The notes under the pieces were generated by a model. It was not told where the DNA came from and did not search any database. It was given only the letters and a program-made list of their open reading frames with translations. A DNA stretch of 64,000 bases, from contig NW_026527588.1 of the NCBI RefSeq assembly GCF_022682495.2, positions 401,987 to 465,986 on the forward strand, written 5' to 3'. Positions 50,901-63,476 of this stretch are shown in pieces. The stretch's first letter is position 1; the number at the start of each line of letters is the position of its first letter. The DNA is from Desmodus rotundus. Taxonomy: Eukaryota > Chordata > Mammalia > Chiroptera > Phyllostomidae. Position numbers and translations under genes: made by a program.

Positions 50901-53900
50901 AGATCCTGACACACCGCATTCTAGAATGCAGTTACCAAGGCAACCGTATCCTTGGAAACCGTATCATAGGAAACCGCTTATCTCAGGAGGCCATTGTGCT
51001 CAGAACCCGCACCACAAGGTTCTAGACCCTGACACACCGCATTCTAGAATGCAGTATCCAACGCAACCGTATCCTTGGAAACCGTATCCTAGGAAACGGC
51101 TTACTCTGGAGGCCATTGTGCTCAGAACCCGCACCACAAGGTTCTAGATCCTGACACACCGCATTCTAGAATGCAGTATCCAAGGCAACCGTATCCTTGG
51201 AAACCGTATCCTAGGAAACCGCTTATCTCAGGAGGCCATTGTGCTCAGAACCCGCACCACAAGATTCTAGACCCTGACACACCGCATTCTAGAATGCAGT
51301 ATCCAACGCAACCGTATCCTTGGAAACGGTATCCTAGGAAACCGCTTATCTCAGGAGGCCGTTGTGCTCAGAACCCGCAACACAAGATTCTAGATCCTGA
51401 CAAACCGCATTCTAGAATGCAGTAACCAAGGCAACCGTATCCTTGGAAACCGTATCATAGGAAACGGATTACTCTGGAAGCCATTGTGCTCAGAACCCGC
51501 ACCACAAGATTCCAGATCCTGACACACCGTATTCTAGAATGCAGTATCCAAGGCAACCGTATCCTTGGAAACCTTATCCTAAGAAACCGCTTATCTCAGG
51601 AGGCCATTGTGCTCAGAACCCGCACCACAAGATTCTAGATCCTGACACACCGCATTCTAGAATGCAGTAACCAAGGCAACCCTATCCTTGGAAACCGTAT
51701 CCTAGGAAACCGCTTATCTCAGGAGGCCATTGTGCTCAGAACCCGCACCACAATATTCTAGATCCTGACACACCGCATTCTAGAATGCAGTAACCAAGGC
51801 AACCATATCCTTGGAAACCGTATCCTAGGAATCCGCTTATCTCAGGAGGCCATTGTGCTCAGAACCCGCACCACAAGATTCTAGATCCTGACACACCGCA
51901 TTCTACAATGCAGTATCCAAGGCAACCGTATCCTTGGAAACCTTATCCTAAGAAACCGCTTATCTCAGGAGGCCATTGTGCTCAAACCCGCACCACAAGA
52001 TTCTAAATCCTGACACACCGCATTCTAGAATGCAGTATCCAAGGCAACAGTATCCTTGGAAACCGTATCCTAGGGAACCGCTTATCTCTGGAGGCCATTG
52101 TGCTCAGAACGCGAACCACAAGTATCTAGATCCTGACACACCGCATTCTAGAATGCAGTATCCAAGGCAACCGTATCCTTGGAAACCGTATCCTAGGAAA
52201 CCGCTTATCTCAGGAGGCCATTGTGCTCAGAACCCGCACCACAAGATTCTAGATCCTGACACACCGCATTCTAGAATGCAGTAACCAAGGCAACCGTATC
52301 CTTGGAAACCGTATCCTAGGAAACCGCTTATCTCAGGAGGCCATTGTGCTCAGAACCCGCACCACAAGATTCGAGACCCTGACGCACCGCATTCTAGAAT
52401 GCAGTAACCAAGGTAACCGTATCCTTGGAAACCGTATCCTAGGAAACCGCTCTTCTCAGGAGGCCATTGTGCTCAGAACCCGCACCACAAGATTCTAGAT
52501 CCTGACACACCGCATTCTAGAATGCAGTAACCAAGGCAACCCTATCCTTGGAAACCGTATCCTAGGAAACCGCTCTTCTCAGGAGGCCATTGTGCTCAGA
52601 ACGGGCACCACAAGATTCTAGATCCTGACACACCGCATTCTAGAATGCAGTAACCAAGGCAACCGTATCCTTGGAAACCGTATCCTAGGAAACCGCTTAT
52701 CTCAGGAGGCCGTTGTGCTCAGAACCCGCACCACAAGATTCTAGATCCTTACACACCGCATTCTAGAGTGCAGTAACCAAGGCAACCGTATCCTTGGAAA
52801 CCGTATCCTAGGACACGGCTTACTCTGGAGGCCATTGTGCTCAGAACCCGCACCACAAGATTCTAGATCCTGACACACCGCATTCTAGAATGCAGTAACC
52901 AAGGCAACCGTATCCTTGGAAACCGTATCCTAGGAAACCGCTTATCTCAGGAGGCCATTGTGCTCAGAACCCGCACCACAAGATTCTAGACCCGGACACA
53001 CCGCATTCTAGAATGCAGTATCCAAGGCAACCGTATCCTTGGAAACCGTATCCTAGGAAACCGCTTATCTCAGGAGGCTATTGTGCTCAGAACCCGCACC
53101 ACAAGATTCTAGATCCTGACACACCGCATTCTAGAATGCAGTAACCAAGGCAACCGTATCCTTGGAAACCGTATCCTAGGAAACCGCTCTTCTCAGGAGG
53201 CCATTGTGCTCAGAACTCGCACCACAAGATTCTAGATCCTGACACACCGCATTCTAGAATGCAGTAACCAAGGCAACCGTATCCTTGGAAACCGTATCCT
53301 AGGAAACCGCTTATCTCAGGAGGCCGTTGTGCTCAGAACCCGCACCACAAGATTCTAGATCCTGACACACCACATTCTAGAATGCAGTAACCAAGGCAAC
53401 CGTATCCTTGGATACCGTATCCTAGGAAACCGCTTATCTCAGGAGGCCATTGTGCTCAGAACCCGCACCACAAGATTCTAGACCCTGACACACCGCATTC
53501 TAGAATGCAGTATCCAAGGCAACCGTATCCTTGGAAACCGTATCCTAGGAAACCGCTTATCTCAGGAGGCCATTGTGCTCAGAACCCGCACCACAAGATT
53601 CTAGATCCTGACACACCGCATTCTAGAATGCAGTTACCAAGGCAACCGTATCCTTGGAAACCGTATCATAGGAAACCGCTTATCTCAGGAGGCCATTGTG
53701 CTCAGAACCCGCACCACAAGGTTCTAGACCCTGACATACCGCATTCTAGAATGCAGTATCCAACGCAACCGTATCCTTGGAAACCGTATCCTAGGAAACG
53801 GCTTACTCTGGAGGCCATTGTGCTCAGAACCCGCACCACAAGGTTCTAGATCCTGACACACCGCATTCTAGAATGCAGTATCCAAGGCAACCGTATCCTT

Positions 53901-56840
53901 GGAAACCGTATCCTAGGAAACCGCTTATCTCAAGAGGCCATTGTGCTCTGAACGCGAACCACAATATTCTAGATCCTGACACACCGCATTCTAGAATGCA
54001 GTATCCAAGGCAACCGTATCCTTGGAAACCGTATCCTAGGAAACCGCTTATCTCAAGAGGCCATTGTGCTCTGAACGCGAACCACAATATTCTAGATCCT
54101 GACACACCGCATTCTAGAATGCAGTATCCAAGGCAACCGTATCCTTGGAAACCGTATCCTAGGAAACCGCTTATCTCAGGAGGCCATTGTGCTCAGAACC
54201 CGCACCACAAGATTCTAGATCCTGACACACCGCATTCTAGAATGCAGTTACCAAGGCAACCGTATCCTTGGAAACCGTATCATAGGAAACCGCTTATCTC
54301 AGGAGGCCATTGTGCTCAGAACCCGCACCACAAGGTTCTAGACCCTGACATACCGCATTCTAGAATGCAGTATCCAACGCAACCGTATCCTTGGAAACCG
54401 TATCCTAGGAAACGGCTTACTCTGGAGGCCATTGTGCTCAGAACCCGCACCACAAGGTTCTAGATCCTGACACACCGCATTCTAGAATGCAGTATCCAAG
54501 GCAACCGTATCCTTGGAAACCGTATCCTAGGAAACCGCTTATCTCAGGAGGCCATTGTGCTCAGAACCCGCACCACCAGATTCTAGACCCTGACACACCG
54601 CATTCTAGAATGCAGTATCCAACGCAACCGTATCCTTGGAAACGGTATCCTAGGAAACCGCTTATCTCAGGAGGCCGTTGTGCTCAGAATCCGCAACACA
54701 AGATTCTAGATCCTGACAAACCGCATTCTAGAATGCAGTAACCAAGGCAACCGTATCCTTGGAAACCGTATCATAGGAAACGGATTACTCTGGAAGCCAT
54801 TGTGCTCAGAACCCGCACCACAAGATTCCAGATCCTGACACACCGTATTCTAGAATGCAGTATCCAAGGCAACCGTATCCTTGGAAACCTTATCCTAAGA
54901 AACCGCTTATCTCAGGAGGCCATTGTGCTCAGAACCCGCACCACAAGTGTCTAGATCCTGACACACCGCATTCTAGAATGCAGTAACCAAGGCAACCGTA
55001 TCCTTGGAAACCGTATCCTAGGAAACCGCTTATCTCAGGAGGCCATTGTGCTCAGAACCCGCACCACAATATTCTAGATCCTGACACACCGCATTCTAGA
55101 ATGCAGTAACCAAGGCAACCATATCCTTGGAAACCGTATCCTAGGAATCCGCTTATCTCAGGAGGTCATTGTGCTCAGAACCCGCACCACAAGATTCTAG
55201 ATCCTGACACACCGCATTCTACAATGCAGTATCCAAGGCAACCGTATCCTTGGAAACCTTATCCTAGGAAACCGCTTATCTCAGGAGGCCATTGTGCTCA
55301 GAACCCGCACCACAAGATTCTAGATCCTGACACACCGCATTCTAGAATGCAGTATCCAAGGCAACAATATCCTTGGAAACCGTATCCTAGGTAACCCCTT
55401 ATCTCTGGAGGCCATTGTGCTCAGAACGCGAACCACAAGATTCTAGATCCTGACACACCGCATTCTAGAATGCAGTATCCAAGGCAACCGTATCCTTGGA
55501 AACCGTATCCTAGGAAACCGCTTATCTCAGGAGGCCATTGTGCTCAGAACCCGCACCACAAGATTCTAGATCCTGACACACCGCATTCTAGAATGCAGTA
55601 ACCAAGGCAACCGTATCCTTGGAAACCGTATCCTAGGAAACCGCTCTTCTCAGGGGGCCATTGTGCTCAGAACCCGCACCACAAGATTCTAGATCCTGAT
55701 ACACCGCATTCTAGAATGCAGTAACCAAGGCAACCGTATCCTTGGAAACCGTATCCTAGGAAACCGCTTATCTCAGGAGGCTATTGTGCTCAGAACCCGC
55801 ACCACAAGATTCTAGATCCTGACACACCGCATTCTAGAATGCAGTAACCAAGGCAACCGTATCCTTGGAAACAGTATCCTAGGAAACCGCTCTTCTCAGG
55901 AGGCCATTGTGCTCAGAACCCGCACCACAAGATTCTAGATCCTGACACACCGCATTCTAGAATGCAGTAACCAAGGCAACCGTATCCTTGGAAACCGTAT
56001 CCTAGGAAACCGCTTATCTCAGGAGGCTGTTGTGCTCAGAACCCGCACCACAAGATTCTAGACCCTGACACACCGCATTCTAGAATGCAGTATCCAACGC
56101 AACCGTATCCTTGGAAACGGTATCCTAGGAAACCGCTTATCTCAGGAGGCCGTTGTGCTCAGAACCCGCAACACAAGATTCTAGATCCTGACAAACCGCA
56201 TTCTAGATTGCAGTAACCAAGGCAACCGTATCCTTGGAAACCGTATCATAGGAAACGGATTACTCTGGAAGCCATTGTGCTCAGAACCCGCACCACAAGA
56301 TTCCAGATCCTGACACACCGTATTCTAGAATGCAGTAACCAAGGCAACCGTATCCTTGGATACCGTATCCTAGGAAACCGCTTATCTCAGGAGGCCATTG
56401 TGCTCAGAACCCGCACCACAAGATTCTAGACCCTGACACACCGCATTCTAGAATGCAGTATCCAAGGCAACCGTATCCTTGGAAACCGTATCCTAGGAAA
56501 CCGCTTATCTCAGGAGGCCATTGTGCTCAGAACCCGCACCACAAGATTCTAGATCCTGACACACCGCATTCTAGAATGCAGTATCCAAGGCAACCGTATC
56601 CTTGGAAACCGTATCCTAGGAAACCGCTTATCTCAGGAGGCCATTGTGCTCTGAACGCGAACCACAATATTCTAGATCCTGACACACCGCATTCTAGAAT
56701 GCAGTATCCAAGGCAACCGTATCCTTGGAAACCGTATCCTAGGAAACCGCTTATCTCAGGAGGCCATTGTGCTCAGAACCCGCACCACAAGATTCTAGAT
56801 CCTGACACACCGCATTCTAGAATGCAGTTACCAAGGCAAC
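47862..56840 (+). repeat. 8,476-bp super-unit, copy C2, with ~491-bp gain
   Basis: Matches C1 at offset 8,476 up to about 53,380 and at offset 8,967 afterwards (45,520/54,487, 47,486/56,453). The gain of 491 bp, four monomers, lies around 53,380-54,000, where a 122-bp subtype and a duplicated CTCAAGAGGCC monomer (53,873 and 53,996) mark a local rearrangement. Confidence 0.84.
54119..56698 (+). repeat. 2,580-bp (21-monomer) unit, copy E1
   Basis: Landmarks 54,119, 54,487 and the marks CACAAGTGTCTAG (about 54,946), CAACAATATCC (about 55,363), GGTAACCCC (about 55,390), CAGGGGGCC (about 55,653) and CTAGATTGCAG (about 56,207) recur 2,580 bp later. The last three marks are rare, which makes the tandem pairing secure. 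The unit overlaps the right part of C2. Confidence 0.87.
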
Positions 56841-59278
56841 CGTATCCTTGGAAACCGTATCATAGGAAACCGCTTATCTCAGGAGGCCATTGTGCTCAGA
56901 ACCCGCACCACAAGGTTCTAGACCCTGACATACCGCATTCTAGAATGCAGTATCCAACGCAACCGTATCCTTGGAAACCGTATCCTAGGAAACGGCTTAC
57001 TCTGGAGGCCATTGTGCTCAGAACCCGCACCACAAGGTTCTAGATCCTGACACACCGCATTCTAGAATGCAGTATCCAAGGCAACCGTATCCTTGGAAAC
57101 CGTATCCTAGGAAACCGCTTATCTCAGGAGGCCATTGTGCTCAGAACCCGCACCACCAGATTCTAGACCCTGACACACCGCATTCTAGAATGCAGTATCC
57201 AACGCAACCGTATCCTTGGAAACGGTATCCTAGGAAACCGCTTATCTCAGGAGGCGGTTGTGCTCAGAATCCGGAACACAAGATTCTAGATCCTGACAAA
57301 CCGCATTCTAGAATGCAGTAACCAAGGCAACCGTATCCTTGGAAACCGTATCATAGGAAACGGATTACTCTGGAAGCCATTGTGCTCAGAACCCGCACCA
57401 CAAGATTCCAGATCCTGACACACCGTATTCTAGAATGCAGTATCCAAGGCAACCGTATCCTTGGAAACCTTATCCTAAGAAACCGCTTATCTCAGGAGGC
57501 CATTGTGCTCAGAACCCGCACCACAAGTGTCTAGATCCTGACACACCGCATTCTAGAATGCAGTAACCAAGGCAACCGTATCCTTGGAAACCGTATCCTA
57601 GGAAACCGCTTATCTCAGGAGGCCATTGTGCTCAGAACCCGCACCACAATATTCTAGATCCTGACACACCGCATTCTAGAATGCAGTAACCAAGGCAACC
57701 ATATCCTTGGAAACCGTATCCTAGGAATCCGCTTATCTCAGGAGGTCATTGTGCTCAGAACCCGCACCACAAGATTCTAGATCCTGACACACCGCATTCT
57801 ACAATGCAGTATCCAAGGCAACCGTATCCTTGGAAACCTTATCCTAGGAAACCGCTTATCTCAGGAGGCCATTGTGCTCAGAACCCGCACCACAAGATTC
57901 TAGATCCTGACACACCGCATTCTAGAATGCAGTATCCAAGGCAACAATATCCTTGGAAACCGTATCCTAGGTAACCCCTTATCTCTGGAGGCCATTGTGC
58001 TCAGAACGCGAACCACAAGATTCTAGATCCTGACACACCGCATTCTAGAATGCAGTATCCAAGGCAACCGTATCCTTGGAAACCGTATCCTAGGAAACCG
58101 CTTATCTCAGGAGGCCATTGTGCTCAGAACCCGCACCACAAGATTCTAGATCCTGACACACCGCATTCTAGAATGCAGTAACCAAGGCAACCGTATCCTT
58201 GGAAACCGTATCCTAGGAAACCGCTCTTCTCAGGGGGCCATTGTGCTCAGAACCCGCACCACAAGATTCTAGATCCTGATACACCGCATTCTAGAATGCA
58301 GTAACCAAGGCAACCGTATCCTTGGAAACCGTATCCTAGGAAACCGCTTATCTCAGGAGGCTATTGTGCTCAGAACCCGCACCACAAGATTCTAGATCCT
58401 GACACACCGCATTCTAGAATGCAGTAACCAAGGCAACCGTATCCTTGGAAACAGTATCCTAGGAAACCGCTCTTCTCAGGAGGCCATTGTGCTCAGAACC
58501 CGCACCACAAGATTCTAGATCCTGACACACCGCATTCTAGAATGCAGTAACCAAGGCAACCGTATCCTTGGAAACCGTATCCTAGGAAACCGCTTATCTC
58601 AGGAGGCTGTTGTGCTCAGAACCCGCACCACAAGATTCTAGACCCTGACACACCGCATTCTAGAATGCAGTATCCAACGCAACCGTATCCTTGGAAACGG
58701 TATCCTAGGAAACCGCTTATCTCAGGAGGCCGTTGTGCTCAGAACCCGCAACACAAGATTCTAGATCCTGACAAACCGCATTCTAGATTGCAGTAACCAA
58801 GGCAACCGTATCCTTGGAAACCGTATCATAGGAAACGGATTACTCTGGAAGCCATTGTGCTCAGAACCCGCACCACAAGATTCCAGATCCTGACACACCG
58901 TATTCTAGAATGCAGTAACCAAGGCAACCGTATCCTTGGATACCGTATCCTAGGAAACCGCTTATCTCAGGAGGCCATTGTGCTCAGAACCCGCACCACA
59001 AGATTCTAGACCCTGACACACCGCATTCTAGAATGCAGTATCCAAGGCAACCGTATCCTTGGAAACCGTATCCTAGGAAACCGCTTATCTCAGGAGGCCA
59101 TTGTGCTCAGAACCCGCACCACAAGATTCTAGATCCTGACACACCGCATTCTAGAATGCAGTATCCAAGGCAACCGTATCCTTGGAAACCGTATCCTAGG
59201 AAACCGCTTATCTCAGGAGGCCATTGTGCTCTGAACGCGAACCACAATATTCTAGATCCTGACACACCGCATTCTAGA
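56699..59278 (+). repeat. 2,580-bp (21-monomer) unit, copy E2
   Basis: Second copy of E1. Private changes include GGAGGCGGTTGTG and CAGAATCCGGAACAC near 57,253-57,275. From about 58,330 the sequence also matches C2 at offset 8,476, so E2 and the third super-unit overlap. Confidence 0.87.
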
Positions 59279-60880
59279 ATGCAGTATCAAAGGCAACCGT
59301 ATCCTTGGAAACCGTATCCTAGGAAACCGCTTATCTCAGGAGGCCATTGTGCTCAGAACCAGCACCACAAGATTCTAGATCCTGACACACCGCATTCTAG
59401 AATGCAGTTACCAAGGCAACCGTATCCTTGGAAACCGTATCATAGGAAACCGCTTATCTCAGGAGGCCATTGTGCTCAGAACCCGCACCACAAGGTTCTA
59501 GACCCTGACACACCGCATTCTAGAATGCAGTATCCAACGCAACCGTATCCTTGGAAACCGTATCCTAGGAAACGGCTTACTCTGGAGGCCATTGTGCTCA
59601 GAACCCGCACCACAAGGTTCTAGATCCTGACACACCGCATTCTAGAATGCAGTATCCAAGGCAACCGTATCCTTGGAAACCGTATCCTAGGAAACCGCTT
59701 ATCTCAGGAGGCCATTGTGCTCAGAACCCGCACCACAAGATTCTAGACCCTGACACACCGCATTCTAGAATGCAGTATCCAACGCAACCGTATCCTTGGA
59801 AACGGTATCCTAGGAAACCGCTTATCTCAGGAGGCCGTTGTGCTCAGAACCCGCAACACAAGATTCTAGATCCTGACAAACCGCATTCTAGAATGCAGTA
59901 ACCAAGGCAACCGTATCCTTGGAAACCGTATCATAGGAAACGGATTACTCTGGAAGCCATTGTGCTCAGAACCCGCACCACAAGATTCCAGATCCTGACA
60001 CACCGTATTCTAGAATGCAGTATCCAAGGCAACCGTATCCTTGGAAACCTTATCCTAAGAAACCGCTTATCTCAGGAGGCCATTGTGCTCAGAACCCGCA
60101 CCACAAGATTCTAGATCCTGACACACCGCATTCTAGAATGCAGTAACCAAGGCAACCGTATCCTTGGAAACCGTATCCTAGGAAACCGCTTATCTCAGGA
60201 GGCCATTGTGCTCAGAACCCGCACCACAATATTCTAGATCCTGACACACCGCATTCTAGAATGCAGTAACCAAGGCAACCATATCCTTGGAAACCGTATC
60301 CTAGGAATCCGCTTATCTCAGGAGGCCATTGTGCTCAGAACCCGCACCACAAGATTCTAGATCCTGACACACCGCATTCTACAATGCAGTATCCAAGGCA
60401 ACCGTATCCTTGGAAACCTTATCCTAAGAAACCGCTTATCTCAGGAGGCCATTGTGCTCAAACCCGCACCACAAGATTCTAAATCCTGACACACCGCATT
60501 CTAGAATGCAGTATCCAAGGCAACAGTATCCTTGGAAACCGTATCCTAGGGAACCGCTTATCTCTGGAGGCCATTGTGCTCAGAACGCGAACCACAAGAT
60601 TCTAGATCCTGACACACCGCATTCTAGAATGCAGTATCCAAGGCAACCGTATCCTTGGAAACCGTATCCTAGGAAACCGCTTATCTCAGGAGGCCATTGT
60701 GCTCAGAACCCGCACCACAAGGTTCTAGATCCTGACACACCGCATTCTAGAATGCAGTAACCAAGGCAACCGTATCCTTGGAAACCGTATCCTAGGAAAC
60801 CGCTTATCTCAGGAGGCCATTGTGCTCAGAACCCGCACCACAAGATTCTAGATCCTGACGCACCGCATTCTAGAATGCAG
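58330..60880 (+). repeat. Terminal fragment of super-unit, copy C3
   Basis: Matches C2 at offset 8,476: GGCTATTG at 49,883/58,359, CTAGATTGCAG at 50,307/58,783, starts 50,557/59,033, 51,171/59,647, 51,976/60,452, and GACGCACC near 52,382/60,858. The match ends where homogeneity is lost, so the array edge cuts this unit short. Confidence 0.85.
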
Positions 60881-60935
60881 TATCCAAGGCAACCGTATCC
60901 TTGGAGTCCGGCTCCTAGGAAACCGGGTATTCCTG
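60880..60935. other. Edge of the homogeneous array
   Basis: The last clean monomer start is near 60,877. Within the next subrepeat block the sequence becomes GGAGTCCGGCTCCTAGG and then GGGTATTCCTGGAGACTATTG, and every later monomer is heavily diverged. The change is complete in about 30 bp, with the monomer register preserved across it and no foreign sequence inserted. Confidence 0.88.
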
Positions 60936-61030
60936 GAGACTATTGTTCTCAGAACCCGGCCTATAATATTCTAGATACTGAACTGCACATTCTAAAACGC
61001 CGTTGCAAGGCAATTGTCCTTGGATAGCAT

Positions 61031-61640
61031 ATCCTAGGAAACCGCGTATCCCTGGAGACCATTCTGCTCTGAACCCGCCCGACAAGATTCTACGTCATGA
61101 CACACCACGTTCTAGAACGCCGTATCCAAGGAACCTTATACTTGGAAACCGTATCGTAGGAAACCGCTTATATCTGGAGGCCATTGTGCTCAGAACCCGC
61201 ACCGCAAGATTCTAGATCCTGACTCACCACATTCAAGAACGCCGTATTTATGTCAACCATATCCTTGGAATCAGTATCCTAGGAAACCATGAAACCTTAG
61301 AGACCGTTGTGCTCAGAACACCTCACCCAAGAATCTGCATCCTGGCACAACTCATTTTTGAATGCAGTAATCAAGGCAACCTTATTCTTGGAAACCGTAT
61401 CCTAGGAAACCACTTATCTTTGGAGACCAATGTGCTCACACCCGTCCAACAAAATTCTAGATCGTGACACACCACATTCTAGAACGCCGAATCCAAGGCA
61501 AACGTATCCTTGAAAAAGGTATCCTAGAAAACCGCGTATCCCTGTAGACCATTGTGCTCAGAACCCGCCCCACAAGATTCTACATCCTGACACACCACGT
61601 TCTAGAAAGCCGTATCCAAGGCAACCTTAAACTTGGAAAC
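61031..61640 (+). repeat. Relic 4-monomer repeat in the flank
   Basis: The sequence starting at 61,041 (ACCGCGTATCCCTGGAGACC) and that at 61,531 (ACCGCGTATCCCTGTAGACC) share further rare marks: GATTCTAC, CACCACGTTCTAGAA, and CCTTAWACTTGGAAACCGTAWCGTAGG. The offset is 490 bp, four monomers. Both copies have many private changes, so the duplication is old compared with those in the main array. Confidence 0.7.
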
Positions 61641-62380
61641 CGTAACGTAGGATACCACTTATCTCCGGAGACCATTGTGCTCAGAACCCATCCCACAAGA
61701 TTCTAGATCCTGACACCACATTCTAAAACGCAGGTTAAAAGGCAAACGTATCCTTGGAAACCGTATCCTAGGACACCGCTTATCACTGGAGACCAATGTG
61801 CTCAGAACCCGTCACACAAGATTCTAGATCCTCACAAACCACATTCTACAAAGCCGTATACAAGTATACCGTATCCTTGGAAACCGCATCCTAGGAACCC
61901 GCTTATCTCTGGAGACCATTGTGCTCAGAACCGACCCCACCAGATTCTAGATGGTGACACACCACTATCTAGAACACCGTACCCAGGGCAAATGTATCCT
62001 TTGAAACCGTAACCAAGGAAACCGCTTATCTCTGCAGACCAATGTGCTCAGAACCGGCACCACAAAATTGTAGATCGTGACACACCACAATCTAGAACGC
62101 CGTATCCAAGTCAACGGTATACTTGGAAACCGTATCATAGGAAACCGCTTATCTCAGGAGGCCATTGTGCTCAGAACCAGCACCACAAGATTCTAGATCC
62201 TGACACACCGCATTCTAGAACGCCGTATCCAAGGCAACCGTGTCCTTGGAAACCCTATCTTAGGAAACGGCTTATCTTTGGAGACCAATGTGCTCACACC
62301 CGTCCAACAAGATTCTAGATCCTGACACGCCACATTCTAGAACGCCGTATCCAAGGCAAACGTATACTTGGAAAACGTAT
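61410..62380 (+). repeat. Relic pair of monomers 858 bp apart in the flank
   Basis: CTTATCTTTGGAGACCAATG followed by TGCTCACACCCGTCCAACAA occurs at 61,412 and again at 62,270, an offset of 858 bp or seven monomers. The two copies also share CACATTCTAGAACGCCG and CAAGGCAAACGTAT downstream. The loss of the usual CAGAAC is unique to this pair among flank monomers I read. Confidence 0.7.
62125..62219 (+). repeat. Near-canonical tract inside the diverged flank
   Basis: About 95 bp match the homogeneous-array consensus at all but two sites (CGTATCATAGG and GAACCAGCACC, both known variants of the main array), while the sequence on each side is diverged. A gene-conversion patch from the main array, or a chance-preserved segment, would both fit. 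Confidence 0.65.
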
Positions 62381-62881
62381 CCTAGGAAACCTCTTATCTC
62401 AGGAGGCCATTGTGCTCAGAACCCGCACCACAACATTCTAGATCCTGACACACCACATTCTAGAACGCCATAACCAAGGCAACCGTATCCTTTCAAACCG
62501 TATCCTAAGAAACTGCTTATCTCAGGAGGCCATTGTGCTAAGAACCCGCCCCACAAGATTCTATATGCTGACACACCACTTTACAGAATGCCGTATCCAA
62601 GGCAAATGTATCCTTGGAAACCGTATCCTAGGAAACCACTTACCTCTAGAGAACAATGTGCTCAGAACCCGTCCCACAACATTCTAGATCGTGACACATC
62701 ACATTTTTGAACTCCGTATCCAAGGCAATCGTATCCTTGGAAAACGTATCCTAGGAAACACTTATCTCTGGAGACCATAGTGCACAGAACCCGACCCACA
62801 AGATTCTAGATCCTGACACACCATATTCTAGAACGCCTTATCCAAGGCTACCGTATCCTGGAAAACGTATCCTAGGAAACC

Positions 62882-63013
62882 ACTTATCTCAGGAGTCCAT
62901 TGTGCTCAGAACCCGCACCACAATATTCTAGATCCTGACACACCGCGTTCTAGATTGCAGTATCCAAGGCCGCCGTATCCTTGGAAACCGTATCCTAGGA
63001 AACCGCTTATATC
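62882..63013 (+). repeat. Second near-canonical tract in the flank
   Basis: From CTTATCTCAGGAGTCCATTG through GCAGTATCCAAGGC and two clean 15-bp subrepeats, this segment follows the main-array consensus, including the GCAGTATCC junction form, then turns into a diverged monomer at GCTTATATCTGATGCCC. Confidence 0.6.
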
Positions 63014-63476
63014 TGATGCCCATTGTGCTTATAACCCGTCCACCAAGATACTAGATCGTAACACACCTCATTATGGATCGCCTTATCCAAGGCAACATAT
63101 CCTTGTAAACTGTATCCTAAGAAATCGCTTATCTCTGGAGACCATTGTGCTCAGGTTTCGTCCCACAAGATTCCAGATCCTGACACACCTCATTCTGGAA
63201 CGCCTTATGAAAGGCAAGCATATCCTTGGAAACCGTATACTAGGAAACGGTTTACCTCTGGAGAACAATGTGCTCATAACCCCTCCTACAAGATTCCAGA
63301 TCCTGACAAACCACATTCTAGAAGGCCGTATGCAAGGCAACCGTATCCTTGGAAAAGTTATCCTAGCAAACCGGGTATCCCTGGAGACAATAGTGCTCAT
63401 AACCCGCACCACAGATTCTAGATTCTTGCACACCACATTCTAGAATACCGTATCAGAGGCAAATGTACCCTTAGAA

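Larger units (their letters stand above)
1..60905 (+). repeat. Homogeneous satellite DNA array, 123-bp monomer
   Basis: About 495 head-to-tail copies of one monomer fill this stretch without interruption, and the array continues beyond the left edge of the window. Most copies are 123 bp; recurrent one-base deletions give 122-bp copies. All copies lie in one orientation. Neighbouring copies differ at a small set of recurring diagnostic sites rather than randomly, and these sites recur in the same order at long fixed offsets, showing higher-order repeat organisation. The consensus is about 49.6% GC, C-richer than G on this strand (37 C to 24 G per monomer), with five CpGs per monomer. No transposon, unique spacer or gene interrupts the array. 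I do not recognise the family. A centromeric or pericentromeric location is plausible from the layout but not shown by the sequence. Confidence 0.97.

Noticed and set aside
53824..54105. Minus-strand open frames (for example 93 codons here and several of 62-65 codons elsewhere)
   Set aside because: They are antisense readings of the same monomers and recur with the higher-order units. Nothing suggests a gene.
1..60905. CRISPR-like regular direct repeats
   Set aside because: There are no unique spacers; the repeats are contiguous 123-bp units, and the sequence is a eukaryotic-type satellite with no cas genes.
1..60905. Coding minisatellite (repeat domain of a large protein)
   Set aside because: About half the monomers contain an in-frame stop or a frameshift, and no flanking exon-like sequence is present.
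62955..63443. 162-codon open frame in the diverged flank, with a 117-codon frame on the opposite strand
   Set aside because: The translation is still the recognisable monomer read through frame changes caused by indels. It lacks any domain and overlaps an antisense frame of similar kind.
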